From the NCBI RefSeq assembly GCF_042651565.1, contig NZ_JBHSDF010000004.1: 64,000 nt of DNA. One strand, written 5' to 3'. The stretch comes from Salinispirillum marinum. Lineage in GTDB: Bacteria; Pseudomonadota; Gammaproteobacteria; Pseudomonadales; Natronospirillaceae. The notes below the pieces were generated by a model that was given only the letters and a program-made list of their open reading frames with translations, was not told where the DNA came from and made no database searches. The translations under genes were made by a program, and so were the position numbers. This document shows positions 51,925 through 60,326 of the stretch, piece by piece (within the stretch, counting starts at the first letter, position 1; every line of letters starts with the position of its first letter).

Positions 51925-52668
51925 TCAGCTCATTTGGAGCAGACGTTGTGATGCTTCAGAGGCTTCTTCGGCGCTCTTCATCATCTTAATTTGCATTTCA
52001 TACTGCCGACTCAACGACAGGATGCTTACCAATTCGGTAACAGCTTTCACGTTAGAGCCTTCCAAATAGCCGGAACGCACCTCCACCAGCGGGTCGGCAG
52101 CCAACACCGCATCTCCCTGGTTCGGGCGAAATAAGCCGTCGGTGCCTTTCTCCATGGTTTGCAGATCCGGGTTGACCAGCTTTAAGGCATCCACCTGTAA
52201 AAGCTCCTGGGGACCATCACCCGGTGCTCGCACGCTGATGACTCCGTCATTCCCAATGAACAATTGCTGATAGGGTGGAATCACCAAGGGACCGCCCTCA
52301 CCCATCACCGGCCTGCCGTCACCGTTGAATACTTGCCCGGCGGCATCGACCGTCAGGTCACCCCGGCGGGTATAGGCTTCTTCACCGTTTTCATCCAACA
52401 CAGCCAAAAACCCTTGCCCGGCAATCGCCACATCGAGATCGCGGCTGGTACTGATCAGTGGGCCTTCATTGAAATCACTGGCCGGACGTTCCGTCATACT
52501 GTACGCACGGGATGGGTAATGTTCCCCAAACACTGGCATAGCGCGGGCTTGCTCGAAGTCGGCGCGAAAACCGGTCGTACTGGCGTTGGCCAGGTTGTTG
52601 GAGTGCGCTGCCTGCGCCAGCATATTGTGCTTGGCACCGGTCATAGCAATGTATATGGCACGATCCAT
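51925..52668 (-). CDS. flgF: Flagellar proximal rod protein FlgF
   Basis: FlgF is a rod protein joining proximal and distal parts. The 247-residue protein begins MDRAIYIAMTGAKHNMLAQAAHSNNLANASTTGFRADFEQARAM and ends with SNVKAVTELVSILSLSRQYEMQIKMMKSAEEASEASQRLLQMS, the usual rod-protein terminal helices. It is the first gene of the flgFGHI unit, preceded by a sigma-54 promoter and by strong terminators that end the flgBCDE unit. Confidence 0.96.
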   Translation of the reverse strand: MDRAIYIAMTGAKHNMLAQAAHSNNLANASTTGFRADFEQARAMPVFGEHYPSRAYSMTERPASDFNEGPLISTSRDLDVAIAGQGFLAVLDENGEEAYTRRGDLTVDAAGQVFNGDGRPVMGEGGPLVIPPYQQLFIGNDGVISVRAPGDGPQELLQVDALKLVNPDLQTMEKGTDGLFRPNQGDAVLAADPLVEVRSGYLEGSNVKAVTELVSILSLSRQYEMQIKMMKSAEEASEASQRLLQMS

Positions 52669-52708
52669 GGGTTTGACCCCTCATTAAGAACTCATCTATG
52701 TCTCTCAA

Positions 52709-52725
52709 TGCGATAACTGTGCCAA
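52709..52725 (-). promoter_or_regulatory. Sigma-54 promoter of flgFGHI
   Basis: The minus strand reads TTGGCACAGTTATCGCA, with GG and GC ten bases apart, about 40 bp before flgF. GCGGCAA motifs (52802-52808 and 52811-52817) lie 80-90 bp upstream. Confidence 0.75.
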
Positions 52726-52733
52726 CTAAAAAG

Positions 52734-52767
52734 AAAACCGCCACAGGGTGCGGCCCTGGGCGGTTTT
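52734..52767 (-). terminator. Terminator after flgE
   Basis: The stem AAAACCGCC plus CAGGG pairs with CCCTG plus GGCGGTTTT around a five-base loop, followed on the minus strand by TTTTCTTTTT. It separates flgBCDE from flgF and lets hook protein be made at its own level. Confidence 0.88.
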
Positions 52768-52774
52768 AGGGGGA

Positions 52775-52808
52775 TGCCGCTGTTTCTTTGAGGAAAAAAC
52801 AGCGGCAA
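52775..52808 (-). terminator. Second hairpin after flgE
   Basis: TGCCGCTGTTT pairs with AAACAGCGGCA around a 12-base loop, directly upstream of the main terminator in the flgE transcript. It may add to termination. Its arm also holds one of the GCGGCAA motifs. Confidence 0.55.
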
Positions 52809-52885
52809 AGGCGGCAACAACACATAAAAAAGCGGCAGCGGATAGCCTTATGTGTTGCTGCCCAGCGGAGCGTTATAGCCCATCA

Positions 52886-55800
52886 TTAACGAAGGTTGAT
52901 GATGGTCTGCGTTACCGCACTGGCGGTTTCAATGGTCTTCGCACTGGCTTGGAAATTCCGTTGTGCGATGATCAAGTGCACCAGTTGTTCCGATAAGTCT
53001 ACGTTCGAATCTTCCAGGGCGTTCGAGCGAATCGACCCTAGGATACCCGTACCGGCAACCCCGATGGTGGCATCGCCGGAATCGAACGACTCAACCCATT
53101 CGGTGAAACCAATCGGATTCAGTCCTTCAGGATTCCGGAAGGATGCAATAGATACCTGTCCGATGGTTTGTGATTGCCCGTTGGTATAGCGTGCTGAAAT
53201 TTCACCCCGGTCATTGATCTCCAGGTCTTTCAGCTGCCCTGAGGCATAGCCATCCTGCGAAAAGTTATCACGCGAGAACGGGCCACCAAACTGGGTTACA
53301 CGCTCGAAATCAATGACAAAGTTAGAGCTGGTGTTTGGCTCTACAATCGGCAAACGGCCACCCTGTGCTTCAGGCAATGGACCATAGCCACCAGTGGCAC
53401 CACCTTCGTCATCACGCGGCAACCAGTTAGAGATCAACCATGAGCCGCTGGCGTCACGGTTTAAGGTGCCGTCCGCGTTGAAGAACATTCTGAACGACGC
53501 TTGAGTCGGTTCTTGGTTCTGCGGGAATGGCAGGCTCAAATCCGGGTCACCTACATCACGGCCATCGACTTGGGCGTAGACGGTCCAAGAGTTCAAATCA
53601 AAGGGGCGATTCGGGTCGTCCTGATCCTTCACAAAAAACATTTGCAACGCGTGCTGATTACCTAATGAGTCGTAAATCGTCAGCGAAGCCGTCTCGTTAT
53701 AGGTTTCCGGATTGTCCGGATCAAAGGCATTGATCACGTAATCTTCGAAATCATCGGTGGTTAAACCATTGAACAAACCAGTGACCCGTGGGTCTGGCTG
53801 GCGCATGGTATAGCCATTGTTCAAGATGATTTCCACGCTACCACCCACCAGCGCCGTGGTCTCACCATCTTCAACAGCACCCAAAGTAACTGGCGCGGTG
53901 CCGGTTTCACCCAGCAAGGTCAGGCGATCTGCGACACGAGGTGATTCAATACCTACTTGAATGTCTTGACCGGTTGAGGAGGTTAAAATCAAGTCCCCAG
54001 ATTCCGCATCCAACTCAGCCGTGATACCCGCCAGCGATGATTGCTGATACTGGTTTATTTCTTCCACCATGGCTAAGAAGTCATTGGCGTTGATGACCTG
54101 ACCATTGATGAACACATTCATATCACCGGCGTTCGAGTAATCCGATGCAACAAATCGCAGGGTCGTGTTCGCCGTCGCATTCACCCCGGGCAAACCGGAC
54201 AATTGGGTGGCAATTTGCGCGGCTGTCTGCTGTGCATCAATGGTGACCAAACGCTCTTCATTTTCTTCTGGATCAAACAGAATGAAGGATTGCTCGGGAT
54301 ACCCGTTATTGACCTTTGGCTGGCCCAATTCCAGGTACTCGCTGTTCAAGCGATCCACTTGTAATAGCGCATTCAGTTCTTCCACGGTGATGTCTTCACC
54401 AATGGCGATTACGTTTGAGATACTGATTTGCGAGGCTTCACCCGCTTCAGTTGCGACCAATTGGATTTGTTTTGTGCCGTCGTCATTCAGTTGCACGCGC
54501 GCCCGAACACCAATGTATTCGTCCTCTGGCACATCGGCCAATTCACGATTGATCGCCTGGGCCAATTGCTCAATGCTGCGAATATTTTCATCCAAAGCAA
54601 TCTCAACAGAGCCCGAGCGGCCTTCAGTATCTGGTAACGGTACCGCCAGATTAATGCGGAAGGAGTTGCGGCGATCGACTGGGTCAATGGCAGTTGATGA
54701 GGTTTGTGATGCATGACCAATGGCCGCTAATGATCCCGTATTACCCGATACGTTGGTGATGTTCAGCGTATTCGGAAAACCACCTAAAGAAGTCAGAGAG
54801 AATACGATGCGGCCGTTCACATTGCTGGCTTCCACTTTGCCAGCAATTTGGCCGGAGGCATTAATTTGCAGATTGATAGCCTCAGCTACTTCATCAGCAT
54901 TGGTGTATTCGCCCGCTGGAATGACCACCGTAGCGACGCCCGGATCTTCACCGCCTACGCTCACGCGCAGCTGGTTATTGGCAGGTACATCGGCTGTACC
55001 GGGCGTGGAGGTTGGCAACGGTACACTGCTGGCGGTTAAGCCCAAGGTATCGCCGTTAAATCCGACCGCCGTACTGCTGTCATCTACTACCGTTACAGGA
55101 TTCGAGTTGTTGGCGGTATTGGCGAACAACAGGTTCGTTCCGTCCAAACCGGCGGTGACCTGGCCACTCAATGTCGGATTGGTAAATAAGGCATTGTTAA
55201 GGGCATTGGCTAAATCTGCCCGTGACGCAAAGCCAGCCGCAGGCACGCTGATGGAAATTGTGCTGTCAAGGCTGCCCGACAGTATGCGTAAATCCAGCGT
55301 ACGACCGGCTGTACCACCTTGGTCACCGATGGCCGTGCTGGGCAGAGACAACGACCCACGCAACGTACTGACCGAGCCTGACTCAAAGTTATTGAACGTC
55401 AACCCAGTCGTTTGATTACCACCCACTTGAATGGGTGAGCCTTCAATCGTGGTTAAGTCGATGCTACCGCCATTAGCAAACAAATCCGTACCGACGATGG
55501 GTGCCGTGACCAGAGGTGCATCAGTACCCGTATCTTCCGTATCAATGCCTAAAAGGCCGGTCAAGGTTCCTACGTTGTCAGTAATACGCACAATCGAGGT
55601 TCCGTCAGCCGCGAAGGGACCGTCGGTAATAACCTGCAAGAATCCGGGACGGTCAGGGTCTTCCTGCACTCGCAAGCGACCCGCTAAGGATGCATCATTG
55701 TCGACAGCGGCCTGGAACGACTCGATCACATCACTCATGCTGCGAATCTGTCCACCCACTGGAAAAGGCTCCAAGGTGATGGTGGTCGACACACCTTCGT

Positions 55801-57601
55801 TAATGTTGGGTCCCTGAATAGTTATATCAATGGTCTGCGGCGAGGCTGGTGGTAACTGGCTGAACACTGAGGTTTGTGCTGCAGCGCCATCCGCTGTGCG
55901 CAGGAACAGGGTTTGGGCGATATCACTGGTGCCAATGTCATTCACCGACAGAACGCGTGTACCCGTGGTTGACACAAATTGAACCGCAGAGTCTGGGTCT
56001 TGCTCGGGGTCGGCCTGCACAATGATCCGACCGCCTAGGGTCGAATTATTGTCAATACTTTGTTGAAAAGCATCGATCATCGCACCAAAACTGCTAAACA
56101 AAGCGCCGTTCGGAAATGGGGCAAGGGTCACACCCAACGGCGCACCACCGTTCAATAATGGATCTTGAATTTGAATCTGAATGGTGTCGGTCGCTGCAGG
56201 CGGAGTTTGGAATACACGCTCAAACACCGAACCACCGGCTAAACCCAATTGCGAACCAACCGTGCCGCCATCGTCCACCACATTGGTGATGGAAAAGTCA
56301 GGATCAACGGCAACCAGCTCAATGCCAGAGCCATCGGGCGTTGCCTGCCATTCCAGTTCTGCTGGCAAACCTGCCGCACCGTTCAAAGCGGTCAGCAAAT
56401 CAGCTTGTGAAGCGTAGTTGGTACCTAATGGAAAGGTAACGGTCAGCGTTTGGTTCGTATCTGTATCATCGACATATTGAATTTCAATGTCTTCAGCAGC
56501 AGCCAAGTTATCAAACAACAACCGAGGTCCGGTTACCGCACCACCGGCTGCAAAGCCCAATTCATCGGCCAAGGTGCCGGTACCGACGTTATCAATGCCC
56601 TGCAACGTTGTACCATCGGTGGTAAAGAGTTCCAATTGGTTGGCTGCGTTCAAGTTAACGAACACCCGCCCCGCCGTTGCTGAGTTAGCGTTCAATGCAG
56701 TTTCCATCACGGTACGTGCTTGCGCAGGCGTGGTGGCAATGGCCAACATAGGCCCAATTTCGACCGTTGTGGACGAAGCTGCGCCAGGCAGGGTCAACTC
56801 CAATTCAATGGTGTCAGTGACATCGGTCGCGGGTAACGTACCGGTTACGTCGACACCTTGAAGCCCATTAAATTCTGGCGTCGTGATACCACTGGAATAA
56901 ATTTCCAAAGGCTCGACCACATCACCGGCGGTATAAATATCCGCTAGACTCAGGCTGCCCGTGACCGAAGAAGCTGTACCGGCCGTAGTGGGTACGCCCA
57001 CTGTGCTTAGCGTTGTCGCCGTGGCTTCGGGTGAACCGACCTGCACTTGACCAATCGCCAAACCGTTCGTGCGCGTTATGCTACCGAGTTGTGCCAATAC
57101 AGGCGCCCCTGCCGGTACGTTCACGCCGGCATTTACGCTGTGTGTGCCACGCGGCGCTTGGCTGGAGGTATCAATACGCAAGTCTTGCAAGATGCCGTCG
57201 ACCACACCGGTCGATGTAGCCCCATAGCCTTGCAAGCGGGCTTTTTGGTTGTTGGTGATAAAACCGTTCTCATCGACACCAAAAATACCAGACCGGGTAT
57301 AGGTGATTTCACCGTTGGGATATTCCGTCACAAAGAAGCCTGTTCCGTCGATGGCCAAATCCAACACGCTGCCGGTTTGGGTGATATTCCCTTGGGTCAT
57401 TTTCTGCCCGATGTTCGCCACATTAACCCCACCACCGACAACATTGCGGCCGGAGCCGATCATGCTTGAGGTGTAGGCATCGCCAAACTCCGTGCGGCTG
57501 GCTTTGAAACCGGTCGTAGAGGCGTTAGCAACGTTGTTACCGGTGACCTGGAGGTCTTTATTGGCCGCGGCAAGTCCACTTAAACCTGTACTGAAACTCA
57601 T
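52886..57601 (-). CDS. flgE: Giant flagellar hook protein FlgE
   Basis: FlgE is the hook subunit. At 1571 residues it is about four times the usual 400. Canonical parts are residues 1-165 (SFSTGLSGLAAANKDLQVTGNNVANASTTGFKASR, LDLAIDGTGFFVTE) and about 1285-1571 (YNETASLTIYDSLGNQHALQMFF, SNVDLSEQLVHLIIAQRNFQASAKTIETAS). The roughly 1,100-residue insertion between them is a chain of 90-120 residue modules, each with paired strands, a helix rich in Ala-x-x-Leu-x-x-Ala and further strands. GAGGAAAAC precedes the ATG. There is no frame break, so the size is genuine. Confidence 0.95.
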   Translation of the reverse strand: MSFSTGLSGLAAANKDLQVTGNNVANASTTGFKASRTEFGDAYTSSMIGSGRNVVGGGVNVANIGQKMTQGNITQTGSVLDLAIDGTGFFVTEYPNGEITYTRSGIFGVDENGFITNNQKARLQGYGATSTGVVDGILQDLRIDTSSQAPRGTHSVNAGVNVPAGAPVLAQLGSITRTNGLAIGQVQVGSPEATATTLSTVGVPTTAGTASSVTGSLSLADIYTAGDVVEPLEIYSSGITTPEFNGLQGVDVTGTLPATDVTDTIELELTLPGAASSTTVEIGPMLAIATTPAQARTVMETALNANSATAGRVFVNLNAANQLELFTTDGTTLQGIDNVGTGTLADELGFAAGGAVTGPRLLFDNLAAAEDIEIQYVDDTDTNQTLTVTFPLGTNYASQADLLTALNGAAGLPAELEWQATPDGSGIELVAVDPDFSITNVVDDGGTVGSQLGLAGGSVFERVFQTPPAATDTIQIQIQDPLLNGGAPLGVTLAPFPNGALFSSFGAMIDAFQQSIDNNSTLGGRIIVQADPEQDPDSAVQFVSTTGTRVLSVNDIGTSDIAQTLFLRTADGAAAQTSVFSQLPPASPQTIDITIQGPNINEGVSTTITLEPFPVGGQIRSMSDVIESFQAAVDNDASLAGRLRVQEDPDRPGFLQVITDGPFAADGTSIVRITDNVGTLTGLLGIDTEDTGTDAPLVTAPIVGTDLFANGGSIDLTTIEGSPIQVGGNQTTGLTFNNFESGSVSTLRGSLSLPSTAIGDQGGTAGRTLDLRILSGSLDSTISISVPAAGFASRADLANALNNALFTNPTLSGQVTAGLDGTNLLFANTANNSNPVTVVDDSSTAVGFNGDTLGLTASSVPLPTSTPGTADVPANNQLRVSVGGEDPGVATVVIPAGEYTNADEVAEAINLQINASGQIAGKVEASNVNGRIVFSLTSLGGFPNTLNITNVSGNTGSLAAIGHASQTSSTAIDPVDRRNSFRINLAVPLPDTEGRSGSVEIALDENIRSIEQLAQAINRELADVPEDEYIGVRARVQLNDDGTKQIQLVATEAGEASQISISNVIAIGEDITVEELNALLQVDRLNSEYLELGQPKVNNGYPEQSFILFDPEENEERLVTIDAQQTAAQIATQLSGLPGVNATANTTLRFVASDYSNAGDMNVFINGQVINANDFLAMVEEINQYQQSSLAGITAELDAESGDLILTSSTGQDIQVGIESPRVADRLTLLGETGTAPVTLGAVEDGETTALVGGSVEIILNNGYTMRQPDPRVTGLFNGLTTDDFEDYVINAFDPDNPETYNETASLTIYDSLGNQHALQMFFVKDQDDPNRPFDLNSWTVYAQVDGRDVGDPDLSLPFPQNQEPTQASFRMFFNADGTLNRDASGSWLISNWLPRDDEGGATGGYGPLPEAQGGRLPIVEPNTSSNFVIDFERVTQFGGPFSRDNFSQDGYASGQLKDLEINDRGEISARYTNGQSQTIGQVSIASFRNPEGLNPIGFTEWVESFDSGDATIGVAGTGILGSIRSNALEDSNVDLSEQLVHLIIAQRNFQASAKTIETASAVTQTIINLR
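53948..54256 (-). repeat. FlgE module shared with FlgK
   Basis: Encodes FlgE residues 1116-1218: ERLVTIDAQQTAAQIATQLS, LPGVNATANTTLRF, NVFINGQVINANDFL, ITAELDAESGDLILTSSTGQDIQ. These match the order and spacing of FlgK residues 585-712. Confidence 0.75.
55541..56185 (-). repeat. Tandem module pair inside FlgE
   Basis: Residues 473-567 and 590-687 are neighbouring copies: TIQIQIQDPLLNGG / TIDITIQGPNINEG, VTLAPFPNGALFSSFGAMIDAFQ / ITLEPFPVGGQIRSMSDVIESFQ, QSIDNNSTLGGRIIVQADPE / AAVDNDASLAGRLRVQEDPD. This shows the insertion grew by duplication. Confidence 0.85.
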
Positions 57602-57671
57602 GATGTTTTCCTCTTATTCGCCCGGTTTCGGGGTAGTAATTCTCTGGCGAGCGGCAAGGCTTCGCCATAAA

Positions 57672-57693
57672 CGGGTAAATATTCATTTACCCG
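57672..57693 (-). repeat. Hairpin between flgD and flgE
   Basis: CGGGTAAAT and ATTTACCCG form a 9-bp stem in the 121-bp gap between flgD and flgE. There is no T-run, so full termination is unlikely. It could be an mRNA processing or stability site. Confidence 0.5.
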
Positions 57694-57722
57694 CGCTATT
57701 CTGTTATGTCGTTATATGCGTG

Positions 57723-58475
57723 TTAGAAAACGCTATTAATACGCGTTACTTTATCCAAAGTGGTTTCACGTCCACTGTCCAAATTCAAGACCACGGTGTT
57801 GTCCGCTTGAATGGATACGCTGTCCACGCGCGAGCTCATGGAAAGGTCTTGAGCCATATTCTGTCCCAAGACATTACCCATAACCCGGAACGTATACTCC
57901 CCTTCCGGATGCGGCAAGATATTGCCGTCTTCGTCCGTTTCAAACTTGTCGTAGTCAATATCCGCCATTTCGCCATTCACTTCCAAATCAATGCCGTTCC
58001 ATTTGAACGTCAGCTCCCCATTTGACTGAGGACCCAGTTCAACCGATTCAATGATTTGTCCGCTGCTGTCTTCGATCTGTAGCATCAAGTTATCAGCACC
58101 ACTGGCCACATTGGCGGTTCCAAATACCAATTCACCATATCGCAACGTACTTTCTTGCTGCCCATCAACGGTGACAGAGCCACCGACTAGGCTACTGGCT
58201 TGTAAGGCCTGACTGGACTTCATAGCGGTGGCCAGCTGGTCAAAACCACCGCTCATGTTGGTGATGCCTTCTACGGTAGAAAACTGCGCCAACTGGGCAA
58301 TAAACTCACCGTTTTCTTTCGGCTCCAATGGGTTTTGATTGGTCAGCTGAGCGATCATCAATTCCAAAAACTGATCTTTGCCCAATTCGCCGTTATCTGC
58401 TTTAGCGGGCGCTTTTTTGTCAATGCCGTATTGCTCTAACGCACTGCCCGGGCCGACTTGATTGATATTAGACAT
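57723..58475 (-). CDS. flgD: Flagellar hook cap/scaffold protein FlgD
   Basis: FlgD caps the hook while FlgE assembles. The 250-residue sequence has the conserved N-terminal block KDQFLELMIAQLTNQNPLEPKENGEFIAQLAQFSTVEGITNM, followed by the C-terminal FlgD Ig-like and tudor domains (GELTFKWNGIDLEVNG, YTFRVMGNVLGQ). Size is normal, so a standard cap apparently handles a subunit four times larger than usual. It lies 15 bp after flgC. Confidence 0.96.
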   Translation of the reverse strand: MSNINQVGPGSALEQYGIDKKAPAKADNGELGKDQFLELMIAQLTNQNPLEPKENGEFIAQLAQFSTVEGITNMSGGFDQLATAMKSSQALQASSLVGGSVTVDGQQESTLRYGELVFGTANVASGADNLMLQIEDSSGQIIESVELGPQSNGELTFKWNGIDLEVNGEMADIDYDKFETDEDGNILPHPEGEYTFRVMGNVLGQNMAQDLSMSSRVDSVSIQADNTVVLNLDSGRETTLDKVTRINSVF

Positions 58476-58490
58476 TCTGGCTACCTACCC

Positions 58491-58931
58491 TTATCGACCT
58501 AGCGTCAGTGTTTTCTGCACCAATGTTTTGGCGGTGTTAAAAACTTCTACGTTCACCTGAAAGGTACGAGAAGCGGAAATCATGTCGGCCATCTCTTCCA
58601 CCACGTTCACGTTCGGATAGAACACATAGCCTTCTTCATTGGCCATCGGGTGCGATGGATCAAAACGCATCTCCAGCGGACCATCTTTTTCGACAATAGC
58701 GGCCACGTTCACGCCGTTACCGATGTCCTTATTCGCGGTAATGTGCCGGAAGTTAGGGTCATGGTACTGCTTGGGAATCATTTGAAATACAGGCTTACGG
58801 GCTCGATACGTTTCATCGATGCTGGAACTCACACTCTGCGCGTTCGCCAAGTTACTGGCTGTGGTGTTCAAGCGCACTGACTGCGCGTTCATGCCAGACC
58901 CTGCAATATTGATGGTGTTACTGAATGACAT
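58491..58931 (-). CDS. flgC: Flagellar proximal rod protein FlgC
   Basis: The 146-residue rod protein starts MSFSNTINIAGSGMNAQSVRLNTTASNLANAQSVSSS and ends VNVVEEMADMISASRTFQVNVEVFNTAKTLVQKTLTLGR, the standard FlgC terminal helices with a short middle. The gap to flgB is two bases, indicating co-translation. Its length is normal. Confidence 0.97.
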   Translation of the reverse strand: MSFSNTINIAGSGMNAQSVRLNTTASNLANAQSVSSSIDETYRARKPVFQMIPKQYHDPNFRHITANKDIGNGVNVAAIVEKDGPLEMRFDPSHPMANEEGYVFYPNVNVVEEMADMISASRTFQVNVEVFNTAKTLVQKTLTLGR

Positions 58932-58933
58932 GA

Positions 58934-59332
58934 TTATTCTCCTCGCAGTGCGCTGCGCAAGCCGGTGAATCGGGAGTTCAGAAACTCGAAGGTTGCGTTG
59001 TACGCCATGGCGTTCTTGGTAAATTCTGCGTGCTCTACGTTGTCGTCCACCGTATTGCCATCAATCGCGGGCTGGTACGGTGTGCGGTACAGCATATCCT
59101 GGTTCATCGAGCCACGGCCCGCCAAGTGCTTACTGCTCGTGCGCTCCACGGGCAAGCTGGCATTCTTGCTCACTTCACCACGTAAAATGGCTTCAAAGTC
59201 GATGTCGCGGGCTTTAAACCCAGGGGTATCCGAGTTAGCCAGGTTGTTCGCCAACACTTCTGTACGCTGTGCACGAACCAACAGCGCCTGCTGGTGAATA
59301 CCTAACGAATTTTGAAACCCTAAAGCGGACAT
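58934..59332 (-). CDS. flgB: Flagellar proximal rod protein FlgB
   Basis: The 132-residue rod protein contains LLVRAQRTEVLANNLANSDTPGFKARDIDFEAIL, the FlgB form of the rod N-terminal motif, and ends MAYNATFEFLNSRFTGLRSALRGE. AGGAG eight bases upstream supports the ATG. It is the first gene of flgBCDE, after a sigma-54-like promoter and two terminators. Confidence 0.97.
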   Translation of the reverse strand: MSALGFQNSLGIHQQALLVRAQRTEVLANNLANSDTPGFKARDIDFEAILRGEVSKNASLPVERTSSKHLAGRGSMNQDMLYRTPYQPAIDGNTVDDNVEHAEFTKNAMAYNATFEFLNSRFTGLRSALRGE

Positions 59333-59365
59333 GGACTAAGCTCCTATGGTGACTGCGTTTTCTAA

Positions 59366-59382
59366 TACAACATACGTGCCAA
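59366..59382 (-). promoter_or_regulatory. Sigma-54-like promoter of flgBCDE
   Basis: The minus strand reads TTGGCACGTATGTTGTA. The -24 half is perfect and the spacing is right, but -12 is GT rather than GC. Position between the cheR terminators and flgB supports it. Confidence 0.6.
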
Positions 59383-59388
59383 AAACAG

Positions 59389-59414
59389 AAAACCCGCATA
59401 GAATGCGGGTTTTT
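59389..59414 (-). terminator. Terminator between cheR and flgB
   Basis: The perfect stem AAAACCCGCAT/ATGCGGGTTTT with a three-base loop is followed on the minus strand by TCTGTTTTTGG. It insulates flgBCDE from the cheVR transcript. Confidence 0.88.
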
Positions 59415-59429
59415 GGGAATTCACCATTG

Positions 59430-59467
59430 AAAAAAGCGGTTTTACACGACAAAGATTGCCGCTTTTT
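59430..59467 (-). terminator. First hairpin after cheR
   Basis: AAAAAGCGG pairs with CCGCTTTTT around a 20-base loop, giving a U-rich 3' arm 16 bp after the cheR stop. It may act with the stronger terminator downstream. Confidence 0.55.
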
Positions 59468-59482
59468 CCGCTGCCACTGCCG

Positions 59483-60307
59483 CTATTTTTTGCGGTAAAT
59501 AATGCCGGGGCGGCAATGCACCATTTCATAGTAATCGTTCAACCCGTTAACAGCTTCCGAGGCACCCACAATCAGGTAGCCTCCCGGACGCAGTGCTTGA
59601 TGCATCTTCTTTAAAATCTGCATTTTTAATTCTGTGGTGAAGTAAATCAGCACATTGCGGCAAAAGATAATCTGAAACTGCCCAAGCATCGAATAGCTCT
59701 CGAGCAAATTTAAAATACGGAATTCCACGCGTGACGAAATGTTGGGCTTTATGCGCCAGCGGCCATCGGCGGTCTGGTCAAAGTATTGCTTTAATTGGGC
59801 GGTGTCCAGGCCGCGTCCAAGCGCCAACATGGCGTACTCTCCGGCCTTTGCATCGCCCAGGGCGCGTGTGCTGATGTCGGTAGCGATAATCTTCTCACCC
59901 TGAAAGACGCCGGGGCGAGTGCGTTTAAACTCTTCCATGATCATAGAAATGGAATAAGGCTCTTGCCCTGTCGAACAGGCCGCAGACCAAATACGCAGCG
60001 GTTGCTTCACCTTTTCAGCGGCGTATTCCGGCAACAATTTATTGCGCAAGATGTCAAACGGGTGCATGTCACGAAACCACAGGGTTTCGTTGGTGGTCAT
60101 GGCATCCACCACTTGGGCCCGCAAGCCACCTCGCACATCTCGCTCAATCAACTTCACCAAATCGGCCAGGGTTTCTGCTTGCGTGTCCTTTAAAATGGTT
60201 CGTAGACGGCTCGAAACCAAGTATTGCTTGTTGGGGCCTAGCGCAATGCCTGAATGTTTCTCCAGAAACTGGCTAAATTCCTCGTAACCTTTGCTAACAG
60301 CCGACAT
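59483..60307 (-). CDS. cheR: Chemotaxis methyltransferase CheR
   Basis: CheR adds methyl groups to glutamates of chemoreceptors using SAM. The 274-residue product has the N-terminal helical domain (KGYEEFSQFLEKHSGIALGPNKQYLVSSRL, TTNETLWFRDMHPFDIL) and the SAM domain with RIWSAACSTGQEPYSISM and IIFCRNVLIYFTTELKMQIL, plus a terminal PGGYLIVGASEAV. It lies 19 bp after cheV, as in the P. aeruginosa cheV-cheR pair next to flgA. Confidence 0.95.
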   Translation of the reverse strand: MSAVSKGYEEFSQFLEKHSGIALGPNKQYLVSSRLRTILKDTQAETLADLVKLIERDVRGGLRAQVVDAMTTNETLWFRDMHPFDILRNKLLPEYAAEKVKQPLRIWSAACSTGQEPYSISMIMEEFKRTRPGVFQGEKIIATDISTRALGDAKAGEYAMLALGRGLDTAQLKQYFDQTADGRWRIKPNISSRVEFRILNLLESYSMLGQFQIIFCRNVLIYFTTELKMQILKKMHQALRPGGYLIVGASEAVNGLNDYYEMVHCRPGIIYRKK

Positions 60308-60326
60308 AGGGCTGGGTACTCCTTAC

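Noticed and set aside
54720..55415. 231-codon open frame on the plus strand inside flgE
   Set aside because: It is antisense to a continuous, recognisable FlgE frame, is of low complexity and has no ribosome site or family motif. Similar antisense frames over fliC, fliD and fliK arise from codon bias.
52886..57601. FlgE as a sequencing or assembly fusion
   Set aside because: The reading frame is intact over 4.7 kb, both ends are canonical FlgE, and similar enlargement is present in FlgK, FliD and FliC.
57602..57722. Sigma-54 promoter directly before flgE (TGGCGAAGCCTTGCC)
   Set aside because: GG and GC are separated by 9 rather than 10 bases, a spacing that sigma-54 does not tolerate well.
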